A DNA stretch of 42,503 nt, taken from IMG/VR virus record IMGVR_UViG_3300048930_001405, positions 1 through 42,503 of that record, one strand, 5' to 3'. Of the stretch, positions 1 to 7,071 are shown one piece after another. Position 1 is the stretch's first letter. Each line of letters opens with the position of its first letter. The stretch comes from a virus. The translations under genes were made by a program, and so were the position numbers. The notes under the pieces are model-generated. The model did not search any database and was not told the origin of the DNA. It saw only the letters and a list, made by a program, of their open reading frames with translations.

Positions 1-1161
1 TCACGAACTTCTCACATTGGCCGGATTTCGTGCCGTTGCGAGCATCGCTTCGAGGCTTGTCGCCGCATCTCGCTGCATGTTGTCGCTGACGTGCGAGTAG
101 CGATCGAGCGTGATCTGAATACCGCTGTGGCCGAGGCGTTCCGAGACGATCTTGGGATGGATCCCGTTCTCGAGCATGAGCGTCGCCGCGGTGTGGCGCA
201 GATCATGGATTCGAATCGTGGGGAGTCCGGCGTCGCGGACCAAACGAGCAAACGCGCGATCAATCGGAGTACTCCGCAAGATGGCGCCGTGGCCATTGCA
301 GAACACGAAGTCGTTGCTCTCCCACTTCTCGGACTGCAGGCGTTGTGCGACCTGGGCGGTCCGATGATGCTTGAGTGCCTCCACGTCCGCTGGCCCGATG
401 GCTATGGATCGCCGACCACGCGCAGTCTTTGGAGCGCCGGCGATGTATTGCCCCTGCTCTCCGCGAGAGATCGTCTGGCGAACTACAACGATCCCTCGGG
501 TAAGATCAACATCGACCCATCGCAAACCGATCAGCTCACCGATGCGCATCCCAGTTGTCAATGCAAGGCGCCAGAGCGCCCCGAATCGGTCATCTGTTGC
601 CGAGTGCTCGATCGCCTTCGCGGCCTCTGATGCGCTCCAGGTGCGCATTTCTTCCGTGTCCATGCGTGGAGGGGTGACTGCGCGGCATGGATTGGTTGAG
701 ATCAGTTCCCACTTCACCGCGTGATTCAGAGCGGTGCGTAGTGTCGAGAAGACCGCGTTCGCCAGGGACGTTGACCGACCTGACGCAATGATTGTCGTGA
801 TCAGTCGATTCACGTCGGCCGGGCTGATGTCGCGAAGACGGCGATGTCCGAGCTGAGGAATGATCCAAGCGTCGCAGCGTGATCGCCAGGTCCGCATGGT
901 CGATGGTTTCACAGTCGGGCGCACGAGATCCAGCCACTCTTCCAGGAAACTGGATAGAGCTTGACTCGAATCGACAACGGGCTTCCCTTCACCGTCACGG
1001 GCGATCACGAGCGCGATCTCTGCCTCGCACGCCTTTCTCGTCGTTCCGCTCACGTGCTTCTGTCGCCGTTTACCAGTGGCGGGATCGCGACTGAGCTCCA
1101 CGGTTGCGTACCATGTGACGCCACGCGGTCCTTCTCTTTTTCTGATGTGGTGTCGGGTCAC
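1..1161 (-). CDS. int: Tyrosine recombinase (phage integrase)
   Basis: Site-specific recombinase that would integrate and excise the prophage at attP/attB. The 386 residues show an arm-type DNA-binding N-terminus (about 12-60), a SAM-like core-binding domain (about 66-160) and a C-terminal catalytic domain. The expected active-site set is visible: R206 in TTGMRIGEL, K245, H319 and R322 in RIHDLRHTAATL, H345 in the LGHS motif, and the nucleophile Y355 in RYSHVSD. Translation starts at GTG (1159-1161), with an AGGAGG Shine-Dalgarno at 1170-1175 spaced eight bases. The stop codon is the first triplet of the window, so an attachment site, if adjacent as usual, lies outside. Expression probably runs from the region carrying a LexA-like inverted repeat at 1194-1207. 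The gene is intact and the family assignment is secure. Confidence 0.97.
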   Translation of the reverse strand: MTRHHIRKREGPRGVTWYATVELSRDPATGKRRQKHVSGTTRKACEAEIALVIARDGEGKPVVDSSQALSSFLEEWLDLVRPTVKPSTMRTWRSRCDAWIIPQLGHRRLRDISPADVNRLITTIIASGRSTSLANAVFSTLRTALNHAVKWELISTNPCRAVTPPRMDTEEMRTWSASEAAKAIEHSATDDRFGALWRLALTTGMRIGELIGLRWVDVDLTRGIVVVRQTISRGEQGQYIAGAPKTARGRRSIAIGPADVEALKHHRTAQVAQRLQSEKWESNDFVFCNGHGAILRSTPIDRAFARLVRDAGLPTIRIHDLRHTAATLMLENGIHPKIVSERLGHSGIQITLDRYSHVSDNMQRDAATSLEAMLATARNPANVRSS

Positions 1162-1175
1162 AGGTTTGACCTCCT

Positions 1176-1188
1176 GACAAATCTTGTC
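1176..1188. promoter_or_regulatory. Operator-like inverted repeat GACAA-N3-TTGTC
   Basis: Perfect 5+5 inverted repeat between the integrase ribosome binding site and the LexA-like box. Its place in the divergent control region suggests a repressor or excisionase binding site, but no second copy was found. The function is inferred from position only. Confidence 0.3.
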
Positions 1189-1193
1189 GAATC

Positions 1194-1207
1194 AGAACAG
1201 GTGTTCT
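1194..1207. promoter_or_regulatory. LexA-like SOS box (AGAACAGGTGTTCT)
   Basis: Perfect 6+6 inverted repeat of the form GAAC-N4-GTTC, the known core of the SOS box of Bacillus and Actinobacteria. It lies in the divergent region between integrase and the rightward zinc-finger gene. A second site with one mismatch to the core (CGAACAAGTTTTC) occurs at 1286-1298, just ahead of the rightward gene. Host LexA binding would tie integrase and/or the neighbouring gene to DNA damage. The pattern match is direct; the binding is inferred. Confidence 0.5.
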
Positions 1208-1316
1208 AGTCTGCAATCATGTTCCGATAGCGTCAAGGAGGGGCACGAGGGGAAAGAGACATGTGAAGCTGAGGATTGTTTCGGTCGAACAAGTTTTCAA
1301 CGATAGGAGGATTACG

Positions 1317-1736
1317 ATGGAAGAGTCGAATCAGCCTCCACGCAATGTGGATATGAGCGGGTTCCAGTTTTCTGAGTCGCGTCGGGCGAAGGACAAGCGT
1401 CGTCAACTCGCGAACAAATTCGGGTTCGAGGTCGGAGATTCGGCAAAGTTTCGAGTTGAGGGAGTTGGGACCGGCAAGCAGGCCAACGCTGAAACCCGAT
1501 CTCCGCATGTGAAGAAGTTCCTTCGTGACTTCGAGGCTGCCTCATGGGAGACATCGAGCGATTTCGTTCAGCCATACTCAAAGGCTGATCAAGTCGGGCC
1601 GAAGAAGTCGAAACGCAGCGATCCGGAAGCGTCAATCACTTGCCCGGCGTGTGCCGGCGCCGGATGGCACGACTGTTCGCTGTGCGATGGTGCCAAAACG
1701 GTGCCGACGAGAATCGCGAAGGGCTACCAAGACTAG
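1317..1736 (+). CDS. Small protein with C-terminal DnaJ-type zinc finger
   Basis: A 139-residue protein of unknown function. The first 100 residues are charged and show no recognised domain. The C-terminus carries a single zinc-binding module with CPAC, GAGWHDC and CDGA, the CxxCxGxGxxxCxxC pattern of DnaJ-like cysteine-rich motifs. An in-frame ATG exists 54 bases upstream, but ATG 1317 is preferred because AGGAGG (1305-1310) lies six bases before it. The gene is divergent from integrase, downstream of LexA-like inverted repeats, and is followed at once by a terminator, so it forms its own transcript. It could be a DNA-binding or chaperone-adaptor protein; nothing in the sequence decides. Confidence 0.75.
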   Translation: MEESNQPPRNVDMSGFQFSESRRAKDKRRQLANKFGFEVGDSAKFRVEGVGTGKQANAETRSPHVKKFLRDFEAASWETSSDFVQPYSKADQVGPKKSKRSDPEASITCPACAGAGWHDCSLCDGAKTVPTRIAKGYQD

Positions 1737-1747
1737 GCGATTTCACA

Positions 1748-1776
1748 GCCGGGGCGTGCGGTGGCGCCCCGGCTTT
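1748..1776 (+). terminator. Rho-independent terminator after the zinc-finger gene
   Basis: A 9-bp perfect GC stem (GCCGGGGCG pairing with CGCCCCGGC) with an eight-base loop and a short T run, starting 12 bases after the stop codon at 1736. It faces the leftward gene that ends at 1924 and could insulate both. Confidence 0.75.
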
Positions 1777-1923
1777 ATAATGCGTCAACGTCTCACTAAC
1801 GTTGAAGGGGCTGAAAGGATCGACGCGATGGACGGTCCGCCAACACGGACATTGAGTGGAGACCACGCGCCCGGTTCAAATGACGATGTCCGCAGGTACC
1901 GGATCTGGACATCTCCGGATGGC

Positions 1924-2319
1924 CTAAGTGTCGCGAAGCTCGACACTCAGCGGGATGGTAGTCATGAATCTGGTGCCAAGGTGGAGATCGAAGAGGTAGA
2001 TGCCGGGGACTAGATCCAGTGTGAACTCGTTTCGCTCATCCACGAATTCATTCCCTGCTACGAACGTGATCGCCTTCTCGTATACGGGCAAACGTTCCCC
2101 CAGAAAGCGCACCGTCAGCTTTTCGGTGACGGTTCCGTTGAATCGACCTGCGACGAAGCATGTGTAGAACTGGATCGTAGTTTCTTCGTTTGGTGAATTG
2201 ATTCGCCGCCGATTGTGAATGGAGTAGATGTTCCGAGTGCCATGTTCGTCTCGCAGATCAATTTGATCGCAGAATAGCGCGGCAATACAGAACGGACCTC
2301 CCCAGTTTGCCTGAGACAT
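1924..2319 (-). CDS. DUF6941-like hypothetical protein
   Basis: A 131-residue protein with alternating beta-strand pattern and no signal peptide. The opening (ALFCDQIDLRDEHG), the central FLGERLPVYE segment and the closing strand resemble, from memory, the DUF6941 beta-sandwich family of unknown role. The assignment is tentative. Its ATG lies directly after the TAG of the XRE regulator upstream, and GGAAGG just before serves as ribosome binding site, so the two are one operon. It could modulate the regulator or be an accessory lysogenic gene; the sequence does not decide. Confidence 0.7.
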   Translation of the reverse strand: MSQANWGGPFCIAALFCDQIDLRDEHGTRNIYSIHNRRRINSPNEETTIQFYTCFVAGRFNGTVTEKLTVRFLGERLPVYEKAITFVAGNEFVDERNEFTLDLVPGIYLFDLHLGTRFMTTIPLSVELRDT

Positions 2320-2730
2320 CTACACCTTCCTTTCAATCGATTCCGCGATCCTCAACAGCACCGCCCGCTCCTGTGCTTTCAAAGCCCGTAGCATCGGGAC
2401 CAGTGGTGCCAGGAGCGGATCTGGAAGCTCAGCAATCAACGCCATCAGCTCCTTGCGAAGCGGCGTGTCAGGCGCCGCGTCAGCAGGTCTATGGTCAGCA
2501 GCCACGAGCACCTCATCGACCGGGACCATCAGCGCGTGCGCAATCTGAGCGCAGACCCATGTTTCGGGCGGTGAGGTGTAGATCATCCTGGAGATGTGGC
2601 CGGATCGAATCCCCGAGGCGCGAGCAAGATCAGCTTTTGACATTGAGCGTTCTTCAAGGCGATCGATCAGCCAGCGTCCGAAAGGGATGAGATCGGATTC
2701 TGGCCTGCCGGCGCGTCCTGTGCGGGTCAT
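2320..2730 (-). CDS. XRE-family transcriptional regulator
   Basis: A 136-residue DNA-binding protein. A lambda-repressor-like helix-turn-helix spans about residues 14-75; MSKADLARASGIRSGHISRM is the recognisable helix 2-turn-helix 3 stretch. The C-terminal half (about 85-136) is Leu/Ala/Glu rich and probably mediates dimerisation. There is no peptidase domain, so it is not a self-cleaving CI/LexA type. It is co-transcribed with the DUF6941-like gene directly downstream. It is one of two XRE proteins in the left block and a third occurs near 36.3 kb. Which one maintains lysogeny is not clear from sequence. Confidence 0.9.
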   Translation of the reverse strand: MTRTGRAGRPESDLIPFGRWLIDRLEERSMSKADLARASGIRSGHISRMIYTSPPETWVCAQIAHALMVPVDEVLVAADHRPADAAPDTPLRKELMALIAELPDPLLAPLVPMLRALKAQERAVLLRIAESIERKV

Positions 2731-2761
2731 CGCACTAGGCCTTCACGATCCATCATTGTCG

Positions 2762-3496
2762 CTAGCATCCGAACCACACCCCGTATGGGCTCTGAATTCC
2801 GATCACTCGGTATTGAAAACTGCTTGGACCGGGGTTAATGCTTACTGATACGCGCACAAATCGGCCAGGTAAAACTTCAGCAAAAGACGGCATGTATGCA
2901 GTAGTTATCAAGAATCCTCGATCGTCGTATACCAAAACGACCATAGACAAATCTCCGACGGGATTCGGTCCGTTATTCTGGATGTCCCCGGTAATCGATA
3001 AGTAGCCAAGAGGTGAGGTCTCCACTTGGATGTCACTTATCGAAGGATTTGCGGTCAAAGAGGAAACGAAGTCAGTCGCATTTTGAGGGCAGGCGGTTAC
3101 CACGAAACGATCGACTTGGGGCAAGTCCTCCGCTCGAAGATTGTTGAGCCCGCTGTTGTACGCCACCCGCTTTCCGCTGGCGACGGTGAGCTGAATAGGT
3201 AATATCGTTTCGGCCCCGAGAACGTTGCCATTTACATCCACTGCCGTAACTTGAACGATGGGTGCATTTATCGTGCCTTGTCCCTCCCAGCGACCTTCAG
3301 CAACAAATTCAGGCCTTTGCACTTCATCGAGTCGCTCGGCCGACCAGTACAACAGTTTGAAGTCGGGAAAGACCTCAATCGGAACTACCCCATTGGGGAG
3401 GGGAGGAGTCGTATCGATTTGCCTGGGCTGTGATGCTGATGCAGCGACTTGAAACATGAGGCATGCTGCCAGGATGAAGGCAAGTTTCCGTTTCAT
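2762..3496 (-). CDS. Secreted protein with tandem FxLYD-like beta domains
   Basis: A 244-residue exported protein. The N-terminus (MKRKLAFILAACLMFQ) is a basic-plus-hydrophobic signal peptide. An LAAC sequence ending at residue 12 could act as a short lipobox, so export as a lipoprotein is possible. Two beta-rich repeats follow (about 60-135 and 150-235); the second contains LSITGDIQNNGPNPVG, typical of FxLYD domains. The start at 3496 is chosen over an upstream in-frame ATG because AGGAG sits seven bases before it and the signal peptide begins there. It belongs to neither replication nor structure and is probably a lysogenic-conversion gene acting at the host surface. Confidence 0.82.
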   Translation of the reverse strand: MKRKLAFILAACLMFQVAASASQPRQIDTTPPLPNGVVPIEVFPDFKLLYWSAERLDEVQRPEFVAEGRWEGQGTINAPIVQVTAVDVNGNVLGAETILPIQLTVASGKRVAYNSGLNNLRAEDLPQVDRFVVTACPQNATDFVSSLTANPSISDIQVETSPLGYLSITGDIQNNGPNPVGDLSMVVLVYDDRGFLITTAYMPSFAEVLPGRFVRVSVSINPGPSSFQYRVIGIQSPYGVWFGC

Positions 3497-3506
3497 TCGG
3501 TGGCTC

Positions 3507-3965
3507 CTATGACTCAGATCCAATCATCCCCTCGAGCAACAGCTTGATACCCAGAAGCGTTTGAGCCGGAATGTCTGAGCTTTCGAGGAGATCCACAATC
3601 TCTCTTCGAATGTCACCTACCTCGAATGGCGATTGTGGTGCGCCAGGCTCAGGAAGTGGTTCAGTGATCACTCCAGCACCTGCCAATAACTCGACTTCAC
3701 TAGACCGAAGAGCGCGAGCCAACATCGATAGCCAAGGCTGAGAGATCATCGTCTTCTTTTGACTGTTCTCAAGCTGCGTGACCCAGCCGACGTCAATCTC
3801 CGGCCCCATTGCCTCTGCAACGTCCGCCTGCGTCATTCGCAGTAAGCCTCGGCGATGCCGTACCCACCGACCTAATGCAATTCCGTGATGCTCACGCTCA
3901 GTCCGTTCAGTATCCATACTCGTCATGATATCTGCGTTGCACATGTTGACAATCTGCATTAGCAT
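3507..3965 (-). CDS. XRE-family transcriptional regulator
   Basis: Up to 152 residues with a helix-turn-helix at about 33-92 (MTQADVAEAM, then WVTQLENSQK). The C-terminal 50 residues are acidic with LLESSDIPAQTL and may dimerise. The start is uncertain. ATG 3965 gives the longest form, but in-frame ATGs at 3926 and 3917 would leave more room for the divergent promoter of the early operon, which starts only 52 bases away at 4017. The gene is placed like a CI/Cro-type switch opposing the rightward early genes. It is immediately upstream of the secreted-protein gene, with a 10-base gap to that start. Confidence 0.85.
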   Translation of the reverse strand: MLMQIVNMCNADIMTSMDTERTEREHHGIALGRWVRHRRGLLRMTQADVAEAMGPEIDVGWVTQLENSQKKTMISQPWLSMLARALRSSEVELLAGAGVITEPLPEPGAPQSPFEVGDIRREIVDLLESSDIPAQTLLGIKLLLEGMIGSES

Positions 3966-3975
3966 CCTCTAGACT
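3946..3975 (+). promoter_or_regulatory. Candidate early rightward promoter (TTGACA)
   Basis: TTGACA at 3946-3951 matches the sigma-70 -35 consensus. A poor -10 (TCTAGA at 3968-3973, or TAGACT at 3970-3975) follows at 16-18 bases. It precedes the rightward early operon and overlaps the 5' end of the divergent XRE gene, which is a natural arrangement for repression. The -10 is weak. Confidence 0.3.
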
Positions 3976-4016
3976 CCAGATGTCGAAGGTTGGCATTCTG
4001 TATCACGGAGTATCCG

Positions 4017-4244
4017 ATGGCACATCCGAAAACAATGGAGCGACGCCGAACGTTCGGAATCTCTCTTGACCCTGAACTCGCCGAGCGAATTGACGTTCTC
4101 CAGCCAAAGATTGGACGACGGTCTATGTTCATTGCTGACACCTTGGAGATCGGGCTTGAACGTCGATTCGGGCCGAACTGGCGCGAAATGGCAGACCAGC
4201 TCAGGGCCCAGAAGGGCATTGAGCAGGGGGCCGTATCAGCATGA
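4017..4244 (+). CDS. Ribbon-helix-helix-like DNA-binding protein
   Basis: A 75-residue protein, first of the early operon. Residues 8-55 read as a short beta strand (RRTFGISLD) followed by two helices (PELAERIDVL and SMFIADTLEIGLE), the CopG/Arc-type ribbon-helix-helix layout. It probably dimerises and binds operators, as Arc-like phage proteins do. ATG 4017 with GGAG six bases upstream is preferred to an ATG nine codons earlier. Its last codons overlap the ATG of the next gene (ATGA). Confidence 0.75.
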   Translation: MAHPKTMERRRTFGISLDPELAERIDVLQPKIGRRSMFIADTLEIGLERRFGPNWREMADQLRAQKGIEQGAVSA

Positions 4245-4621
4245 TCGACCTTGACCGCCCGTTCTTCTCCGTGAAGGAAGCCGCAGAGATCCTTGGTATC
4301 GGCCATTCGACGCTTTGTGAGGCCGTACGCACCGGGAAGATCAAGGCCGTTGAGATCGGCAACACCACGGCGTCCGCTCGAATTCCCCGCACGGAGCTTT
4401 TCCCTTCGGAAGGCACCGCATCTGATCTCCGAACACGCCGGCTTCGTCGGTTGACGCTCAACGCACGCGACAAGCGAGACCTGGCGGACCGCAAAAGAGC
4501 GGAGTGGCTTGAGTACGAGCGTGAAGCCGATGAGGCGTTGCGTGAAGTCGAACATGCCCAGGCTCTTGACGAAATCGAAGCTGCTGATGAGCGCTCCAAG
4601 CGATTGCTCACCACCGGTTGA
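4241..4621 (+). CDS. Excisionase-like helix-turn-helix protein
   Basis: A 126-residue protein. The N-terminal FFSVKEAAEILGIGHSTLCE followed by VRTGKIKAVEIG is the MerR/Xis-type helix-turn-helix plus wing seen in phage excisionases and helix_turn_helix_17 proteins. The C-terminal half (about 65-126) is a long, highly charged helix rich in Arg, Glu and Ala, probably a coiled coil. Start ATG overlaps the previous stop. It could be the excisionase partner of the integrase, or an early regulator. It is longer than simple Xis proteins because of the helical tail. Confidence 0.7.
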   Translation: MIDLDRPFFSVKEAAEILGIGHSTLCEAVRTGKIKAVEIGNTTASARIPRTELFPSEGTASDLRTRRLRRLTLNARDKRDLADRKRAEWLEYEREADEALREVEHAQALDEIEAADERSKRLLTTG

Positions 4622-4703
4622 CCGGTTCGGGAAGCGTTTCCCTGAACACCCTAACTGCAATCAATGGGTTGCGTATCTGCACAAGAGGGGAGGTGAGAAA
4701 GAG

Positions 4704-5066
4704 ATGAGCAGCACACCACAGAAGGTCGTTCTGGCAGAGACCTGGGAAGAGGTATCGGACGCCACGAAGCGACTCATTTGCGAGGTCTTCGCGGCCGGTG
4801 AGGATGGCGTGTTTACCGAATCCGAAAAAGGCCGAATCGCCGTTCGAGCGATTGAAGTTCTTGAGGGCGGCGACATGCACCAGGTGTCGGTGACCAGAGC
4901 CACCGCCACGTTCAGCGTTCTGGGAACGCTCGGACACTCAGGCCCGGACAGCGAATGGTTTCTCCGGAAGGTCACGGAGATTCGCCGAGACATGTCCGGG
5001 ACAGTCCCGGACACACGAAAAAGCCCCGACCCGTTGCACCGGATCGAGGCTCTTGTCACCCGCTAA
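4704..5066 (+). CDS. Hypothetical early protein with repeat-derived C-terminus
   Basis: A 120-residue acidic, largely helical protein with no recognised family. ATG 4704 has a GGGGAGGTG ribosome binding site about nine bases upstream; in-frame codons before it overlap the preceding gene and are not used. Residues near 96-104 (DMSGTVPDT) are encoded by one copy of the dispersed TGTCCGGGACA palindrome, so the C-terminal tail looks acquired. Later residues (SPDPLHRIEALVTR) return to normal composition. Confidence 0.75.
   Translation: MSSTPQKVVLAETWEEVSDATKRLICEVFAAGEDGVFTESEKGRIAVRAIEVLEGGDMHQVSVTRATATFSVLGTLGHSGPDSEWFLRKVTEIRRDMSGTVPDTRKSPDPLHRIEALVTR
4989..5014. repeat. Dispersed palindrome copy 1
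   Basis: Compound of TGTCCGGGACA and AGTCCCGGACA lying inside the 3' part of the gene at 4704-5066 and translated in frame. First copy of the family from the left. Confidence 0.8.
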
Positions 5067-5096
5067 CGGGATTTCACACACCGGAAGGATACCACG

Positions 5097-5357
5097 ATGG
5101 CAGAACGACATTGTACGAGTTGCGGCGCCAAGGTGACATGGGCGGTTCACGTCGACACCCGGCGGAGATCTCCGATCGATGCCGACGAGAATGAAGCGGG
5201 GAACGTTGTCTTCACGCACGACCCTGACCTGGGCGGGGATCCCGAATATCGGGTCCTCACCCAGGCCGAGTGCGCTGAGGAACTGAGCGTCGCTCGATAC
5301 ACCAACCACTTCATGACCTGCCCGAACGCGAAGCAGCACAAGAAGGGTGGTCGCTAA
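5097..5357 (+). CDS. Small zinc-binding early protein
   Basis: An 86-residue protein with CTSCG at residues 6-10 and a C-terminal HFMTCPNAKQH motif, together a probable CCHC/CCCH zinc site. The middle is acidic and extended. AAGGA about nine bases upstream of the ATG is the ribosome binding site. The stop TAA shares its last base with the ATG of the next gene. Function unknown; such small zinc proteins are common in early operons of phages infecting high-GC bacteria. Confidence 0.72.
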   Translation: MAERHCTSCGAKVTWAVHVDTRRRSPIDADENEAGNVVFTHDPDLGGDPEYRVLTQAECAEELSVARYTNHFMTCPNAKQHKKGGR

Positions 5358-5782
5358 TGTCCGTCTCCCCGATGCCCAACGGTCGTCGCAACTTCGCTCG
5401 CCAACTGTCTGAAACCGACCATCGTTTTCTGGCAATGAACAACGCGATCTGGGACCTGCAACAGGAAGTCGCTCGACTGCGCGAAGAGCAGGGAGACCAG
5501 AACGCGGTGTTGGCCGATCACGATGGCGCCATCACTCGCCTGGACAACGTTGCGTACGAGGCGAAGGCGACTGCCGTCAATCCAGAGCGCATTCCGGCCA
5601 CGGGATCTTCAGTCGTCGAACCCGAAATGCAAGCGCGAGGCGAAGCATGGGAGCAGCTGGTCGAAGCAATCGTCGTCTACGGGTTGCAGGGCGTGACCGG
5701 CGAGGAGCTCGCTGGCGTGCTTGCTCAGGCCACGGTCGAAGCCGAGATCCGCTCCGGCATCGATATGGGCGAGCAGCAGTGA
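5357..5782 (+). CDS. Coiled-coil hypothetical protein
   Basis: A 141-residue soluble protein. Residues about 28-65 form a heptad-like coiled coil (LQQEVARLREEQGDQNAVL). A Pro/Gly linker and a C-terminal helical part (about 95-135) follow. It overlaps the upstream stop by one base and is translationally coupled. No catalytic motif was seen. Confidence 0.72.
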   Translation: MSVSPMPNGRRNFARQLSETDHRFLAMNNAIWDLQQEVARLREEQGDQNAVLADHDGAITRLDNVAYEAKATAVNPERIPATGSSVVEPEMQARGEAWEQLVEAIVVYGLQGVTGEELAGVLAQATVEAEIRSGIDMGEQQ

Positions 5783-6018
5783 TCACCATGGCGATCGCCG
5801 CCCCCTTCCTTGCCTTTGCCCTTGGTTCTTGGTACGGCCGACGTCGATGCGATCAGGAGCTCCGGGACGAGTACTCAGAGCAGTACCGGGTGGCAATGGC
5901 CGCACATCGGTTGCGCGAGTACCACCGGCTCAATGCCGAGCACAAGGCGTTCTACAAGGTTGGCCTCACTCCTCGCCCGTTTCTGGATGGGGAGATCGTG
6001 AAAGTGGGAATGAACTAA
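5779..6018 (+). CDS. Small single-pass membrane protein
   Basis: Reading from GTG 5779 gives 79 residues; ATG 5788 would give 76. The N-terminus (MITMAIAAPFLAFALGSWYG) is a transmembrane segment followed by Arg-Arg-Arg, so the C-terminal 55 residues should face the cytoplasm. The cytoplasmic part is Arg/Tyr/His rich and helical. It overlaps the previous stop (GTGA) and its own TAA overlaps the next ATG (TAATG). Function unknown. Confidence 0.6.
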   Translation: MITMAIAAPFLAFALGSWYGRRRCDQELRDEYSEQYRVAMAAHRLREYHRLNAEHKAFYKVGLTPRPFLDGEIVKVGMN

Positions 6019-6995
6019 TGGAAAAGCGAAATACGTCGGTCGCGGTTGTCGATCCTGGCGTTCCCGACGTCGTCCAGATTAGCGGCGTCACGTCTCCGCT
6101 GGCCTCAAGCACCGATAAGTTCGTCGGTGATTTCATGTCGCTCATGCCGGTCGCAGATGCCCTCTTCAAAGGCAACTTTGCCCCCAGCGGATGCAAGCAC
6201 CCGTCCGATGTCGCGATGGTGCTCCTTACGGGGACGGAGCTCGGCCTGAGTCACGCCCAGTCACTCCGCATGATGTACATGATCAGCGGAAAGCCCGTGC
6301 TCGCCGCGGACGCAATGGCCGCGGTGGTGAAGCGCTTCTGCGCCCAGAAGGGCGGCGGATTCATCCGGGTGGTGGAAAACACCGAAGACAAGTGCACGGT
6401 TGAGTATCAGCGTCACGACGATCCCGAGGTGCGCAGCGTCACCTGGACGCTCGATGACGCGAAGCGGGCCGGACTACTCAATAACCCGACCTGGGCCAAG
6501 TATCCCGCCGACATGTGCAAGGCGCGTGCTCTGACCCGTGCAGCGCGCACCGGATGGCCGGATGTGCTTGGCGGCGTCTACGACCCGAACGAACTGATGA
6601 ACCCGTTGTATCCCGAGCCTGAAACGATGCGCTCCTCCTCGACCGTCACCGTCACCCAGCCGGAAGCGCCGGTAACCGCTTCGATCGCGGCACCGAAAGC
6701 GTCCGACGACGACCCCGTCACTGACGTGGCGCTCGAACAGGTCCGGAACAAGGCAGCTGAGCGCGGGGTGATCGAAGTCGAGTTCGATCAGCTCGTCTGG
6801 CACCGCTTCAACGGCATCGACAACCCCAGTTGGATGACCACGGGACAGGCACGCGATCTGTATCGGGATCTCACGCGATTTGACGATGCAGAGATCGATC
6901 AGGTGATGGTGAGCGTCCGGCGTGCGGTCAATCAGTACCACGACCAGATGATCGCCGAGGAAGAGTCCAACCGGCTCCAGCAGAGCGGCAAGTAG
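6018..6995 (+). CDS. RecT-like single-strand annealing protein
   Basis: A 325-residue protein. The core (about 30-200) carries the pattern GTELGLSHAQSLRMMYMI, then SGKPVLAADAMAA, then WAKYPADMCKARALTRAAR and GGVYDPNEL. This is familiar, from memory, in phage proteins annotated as RecT-like annealing recombinases. The C-terminal 110 residues are a divergent acidic tail that may bind partners. It lies just upstream of the replication genes, as annealing proteins often do. The partner 5'-3' exonuclease is not obvious; the VRR-NUC protein and the leftward DEDDh exonuclease are possible but unproven partners. The family call is moderately secure and activity is inferred. Confidence 0.65.
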   Translation: MEKRNTSVAVVDPGVPDVVQISGVTSPLASSTDKFVGDFMSLMPVADALFKGNFAPSGCKHPSDVAMVLLTGTELGLSHAQSLRMMYMISGKPVLAADAMAAVVKRFCAQKGGGFIRVVENTEDKCTVEYQRHDDPEVRSVTWTLDDAKRAGLLNNPTWAKYPADMCKARALTRAARTGWPDVLGGVYDPNELMNPLYPEPETMRSSSTVTVTQPEAPVTASIAAPKASDDDPVTDVALEQVRNKAAERGVIEVEFDQLVWHRFNGIDNPSWMTTGQARDLYRDLTRFDDAEIDQVMVSVRRAVNQYHDQMIAEEESNRLQQSGK

Positions 6996-7004
6996 CAGGA
7001 ATCA

Positions 7005-7049
7005 GGCCGGGACATTGTCCCGGCCTGGCCCGGCCACGTCCGGGACAGG
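7005..7049. repeat. Dispersed palindrome copy 2
   Basis: Three palindromic units in tandem (GGGACATTGTCCC, GGCCTGGCC and the half site GTCCGGGAC) between the RecT-like stop and the metallopeptidase start. This copy is intergenic if the metallopeptidase starts at GTG 7072. It also holds a TTG codon that a gene caller could mistake for the start. Confidence 0.75.
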
Positions 7050-7071
7050 TGATGATCGAGGAGATAGCCCC

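Noticed and set aside
12-1209. Several rightward open frames across the integrase region
   Set aside because: They are opposite-strand shadows of the integrase, which has all catalytic residues.
1828-2013. Rightward 61-codon open frame with a possible ribosome binding site
   Set aside because: It overlaps the 3' end of the leftward DUF6941-like gene, starts after a terminator without a clear promoter and has no recognisable protein features.
5040-5085. CCCGCTAACGGG near a gene end as a terminator
   Set aside because: The stem is only four bases and there is no T run.
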